This document shows, piece after piece, positions 63,203 to 64,000 of a DNA stretch of 64,000 bases. Positions within the stretch are counted from its first letter, which is position 1. Each line of letters starts with the position of its first letter. The DNA is from Enterococcus alcedinis (GTDB lineage Bacteria; Bacillota; Bacilli; Lactobacillales; Enterococcaceae), in assembly GCF_014635985.1 (NCBI RefSeq), contig NZ_BMDT01000010.1, positions 45,907 to 109,906 of the forward strand. Direction: 5' to 3'. A program made the translations under genes and the position numbers. Under the pieces are notes generated by a model. The model was not told the DNA's origin. It saw only the letters and a program-made list of their open reading frames with translations, and made no database searches.

Positions 63203-63568
63203 ATGTTGAATAAGAAGAGAGTTGCAGGTACCGTCATTTTAACTTTACATGATGGAACGAAAAAGTTTTTGCTTCATAAGGAAGGCGATAACGTCAAGCT
63301 TCTAACCGTAGAATTATCAGAGGAACAAACAGGTTTAGCATCTGCCCTGCAGTTACTAAAGGAACGAGTTCACCTTGATGTCACAACCATTGAGCTTGTT
63401 GAATTAACGAGCGGTTACGAAAATAACCAAAAAGTTCCATTATTTGTTTTCGAAATGGTTGAAGATGAATGGTCTAATCAATTACCAAGTGAATTTCATT
63501 GGGGGAATACATCTAGTTTTCAGCACACGATCCAACAATTTAAGATAGAGGGATTACCATATTTCTAA
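63203..63568 (+). CDS. Small protein, possibly a degenerate Nudix fold
   Basis: 121 residues. The N-terminal RVAGTVILTLHDGTKKFLLH and the later VPLFVFEM strand recall the Nudix fold, but the GX5EX7REUXEEXGU box is missing: the corresponding part reads EEQTGLASALQLLKERVHLD. If it is Nudix-like it is unlikely to be catalytic. The start is ATG 63203, close to GAGGTGA, or the TTG at 63206 with better spacing. It lies just before the rRNA promoter region. Confidence 0.65.
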   Translation: MLNKKRVAGTVILTLHDGTKKFLLHKEGDNVKLLTVELSEEQTGLASALQLLKERVHLDVTTIELVELTSGYENNQKVPLFVFEMVEDEWSNQLPSEFHWGNTSSFQHTIQQFKIEGLPYF

Positions 63569-63612
63569 AGAGATTATCTATCTTCCTTCTATATAGTAGA
63601 AAATGTAAAGTG

Positions 63613-63657
63613 AAAAACTTTTTACTGGCAGATTATCACAAGTAAAAAGTTTTTTAT
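63613..63657 (+). terminator. Terminator before the rRNA promoters
   Basis: AAAAACTTTTTACT pairs with AGTAAAAAGTTTTT, followed by more T. Confidence 0.88.
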
Positions 63658-63674
63658 ATTTTCTTGAAATATGT

Positions 63675-63703
63675 TTGAATTTATAAAAAAGATATGCTAT
63701 GAT
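63675..63703 (+). promoter_or_regulatory. Possible upstream rRNA promoter (P0)
   Basis: TTGAAT (63675-63680), 17 bases, TATGAT (63698-63703). It is weaker than the two that follow. Confidence 0.5.
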
Positions 63704-63796
63704 AGCCAAAGCACTAAAAAAGCAAGTCATAATAACAAGCAGTTTTTTTGATAGAAATTTTGTTATTTTAAAAATAAAATTAATTCAAAAAAAGTG

Positions 63797-63826
63797 TTGA
63801 CAATAATTACAAATGTCTGTTATGAT
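63797..63826 (+). promoter_or_regulatory. rRNA operon promoter 1
   Basis: TTGACA (63797-63802), 18 bases, TATGAT (63821-63826), extended by TGT before the -10 and followed by AAGTTGCT. Confidence 0.8.
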
Positions 63827-63896
63827 ATGCAAGTTGCTGTTGGTAGATAAGTGTTTTCGAAAGAAAAACAAAATAAAAAAACTTTTAAACAAGGTG

Positions 63897-63925
63897 TTGA
63901 CAAAACGAATACAACTTGTTATGAT
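63897..63925 (+). promoter_or_regulatory. rRNA operon promoter 2
   Basis: TTGACA (63897-63902), 17 bases, TATGAT (63920-63925), again preceded by TTG and followed by AAGTTGCT. It is about 100 bases downstream of promoter 1, the usual tandem arrangement. Confidence 0.85.
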
Positions 63926-63954
63926 ATAAAAGTTGCTAACGACGCAACAACGTA

Positions 63955-64000
63955 GACCTTTGAAAACTGAACAAAGCAAGCAAAACAAACAACAAACGTG
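63955..64000 (+). promoter_or_regulatory. rRNA leader with boxA-type sequence
   Basis: GACCTTTGAAAACTGAACAA is the leader motif found before 16S rRNA genes in Bacilli. The 16S gene itself would begin just beyond the right edge. Confidence 0.85.

Overview
This window reads as the chromosome of a low-GC Gram-positive lactic acid bacterium, most likely Enterococcus, Vagococcus or a close relative. The reasons are the TadA - small 4.5S-type SRP RNA arrangement, the YutD / NagD-like HAD / TIGR01906 trio, PTS-centred sugar use, CcpA-type cre boxes, frequent TTG and GTG starts behind strong AGGAGG sites, and a rRNA operon promoter with a Bacilli-type leader at the right edge. The genus is inferred from gene content only; nothing in the sequence names it.

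Layout. 1-209 is the tail of an oligoendopeptidase F-like gene. 232-1413 (-) is an MFS exporter. 1588-6096 is a beta-glucoside operon (bglG/licT antiterminator, bglP PTS EIIBCA, GH1 6-phospho-beta-glucosidase) with a RAT/terminator attenuator in its leader. 6327-10554 is an alpha-glucoside cluster (LacI regulator, GH13 glucosidase, PTS EIIBC) with matched operators. 10685-14078 holds housekeeping and unknown genes (AlkD-like glycosylase, exo/endonuclease/phosphatase-fold protein, YczE-like membrane protein, an unrecognised protein).

14211-46912 is a large host-glycan utilisation region. It contains a GH29 alpha-L-fucosidase, three paralogous LplA-type solute-binding lipoproteins, two esterase-fold hydrolases, an ATP-grasp ligase, a GH38 alpha-mannosidase, a GH3 enzyme and a membrane-anchored AraC regulator. 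After an ABC-2 exporter and a small kinase comes an operon (YitT protein, PepV-like dipeptidase, glycosylasparaginase, GHL6/GH151-like hydrolase, ROK kinase, GntR regulator) that resembles the alf-2 glycoasparagine cluster of Lactobacillus casei. A divergent fucR / fucA-fucK-fucI L-fucose operon closes the region. Four of its promoters share one architecture (cre-like box, -35, 16-bp spacer, CATATT, second cre-like box). The likely logic is: capture of N-glycan fragments, removal of mannose and core fucose, cleavage of the GlcNAc-Asn bond, kinase entry of the sugar, and fucose breakdown through FucI-FucK-FucA. No ABC permease for the binding proteins and no fucose permease lie in the window.

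47047-63568 is mostly core genes: an S66 LD-carboxypeptidase-like peptidase, a GNAT protein, a lipoprotein, dapB-dapA divergent from lysA, a 118-bp tandem repeat, a YugP-like protease, tadA, SRP RNA, a metallophosphoesterase, the yutD operon, PgpA, a YuzB-like protein, a ferredoxin-NADP reductase, a cyclophilin, a MalY/PatB enzyme and an S1-domain protein. 63675-64000 carries tandem promoters and the boxA-type leader of a rRNA operon whose 16S gene begins just outside the window.
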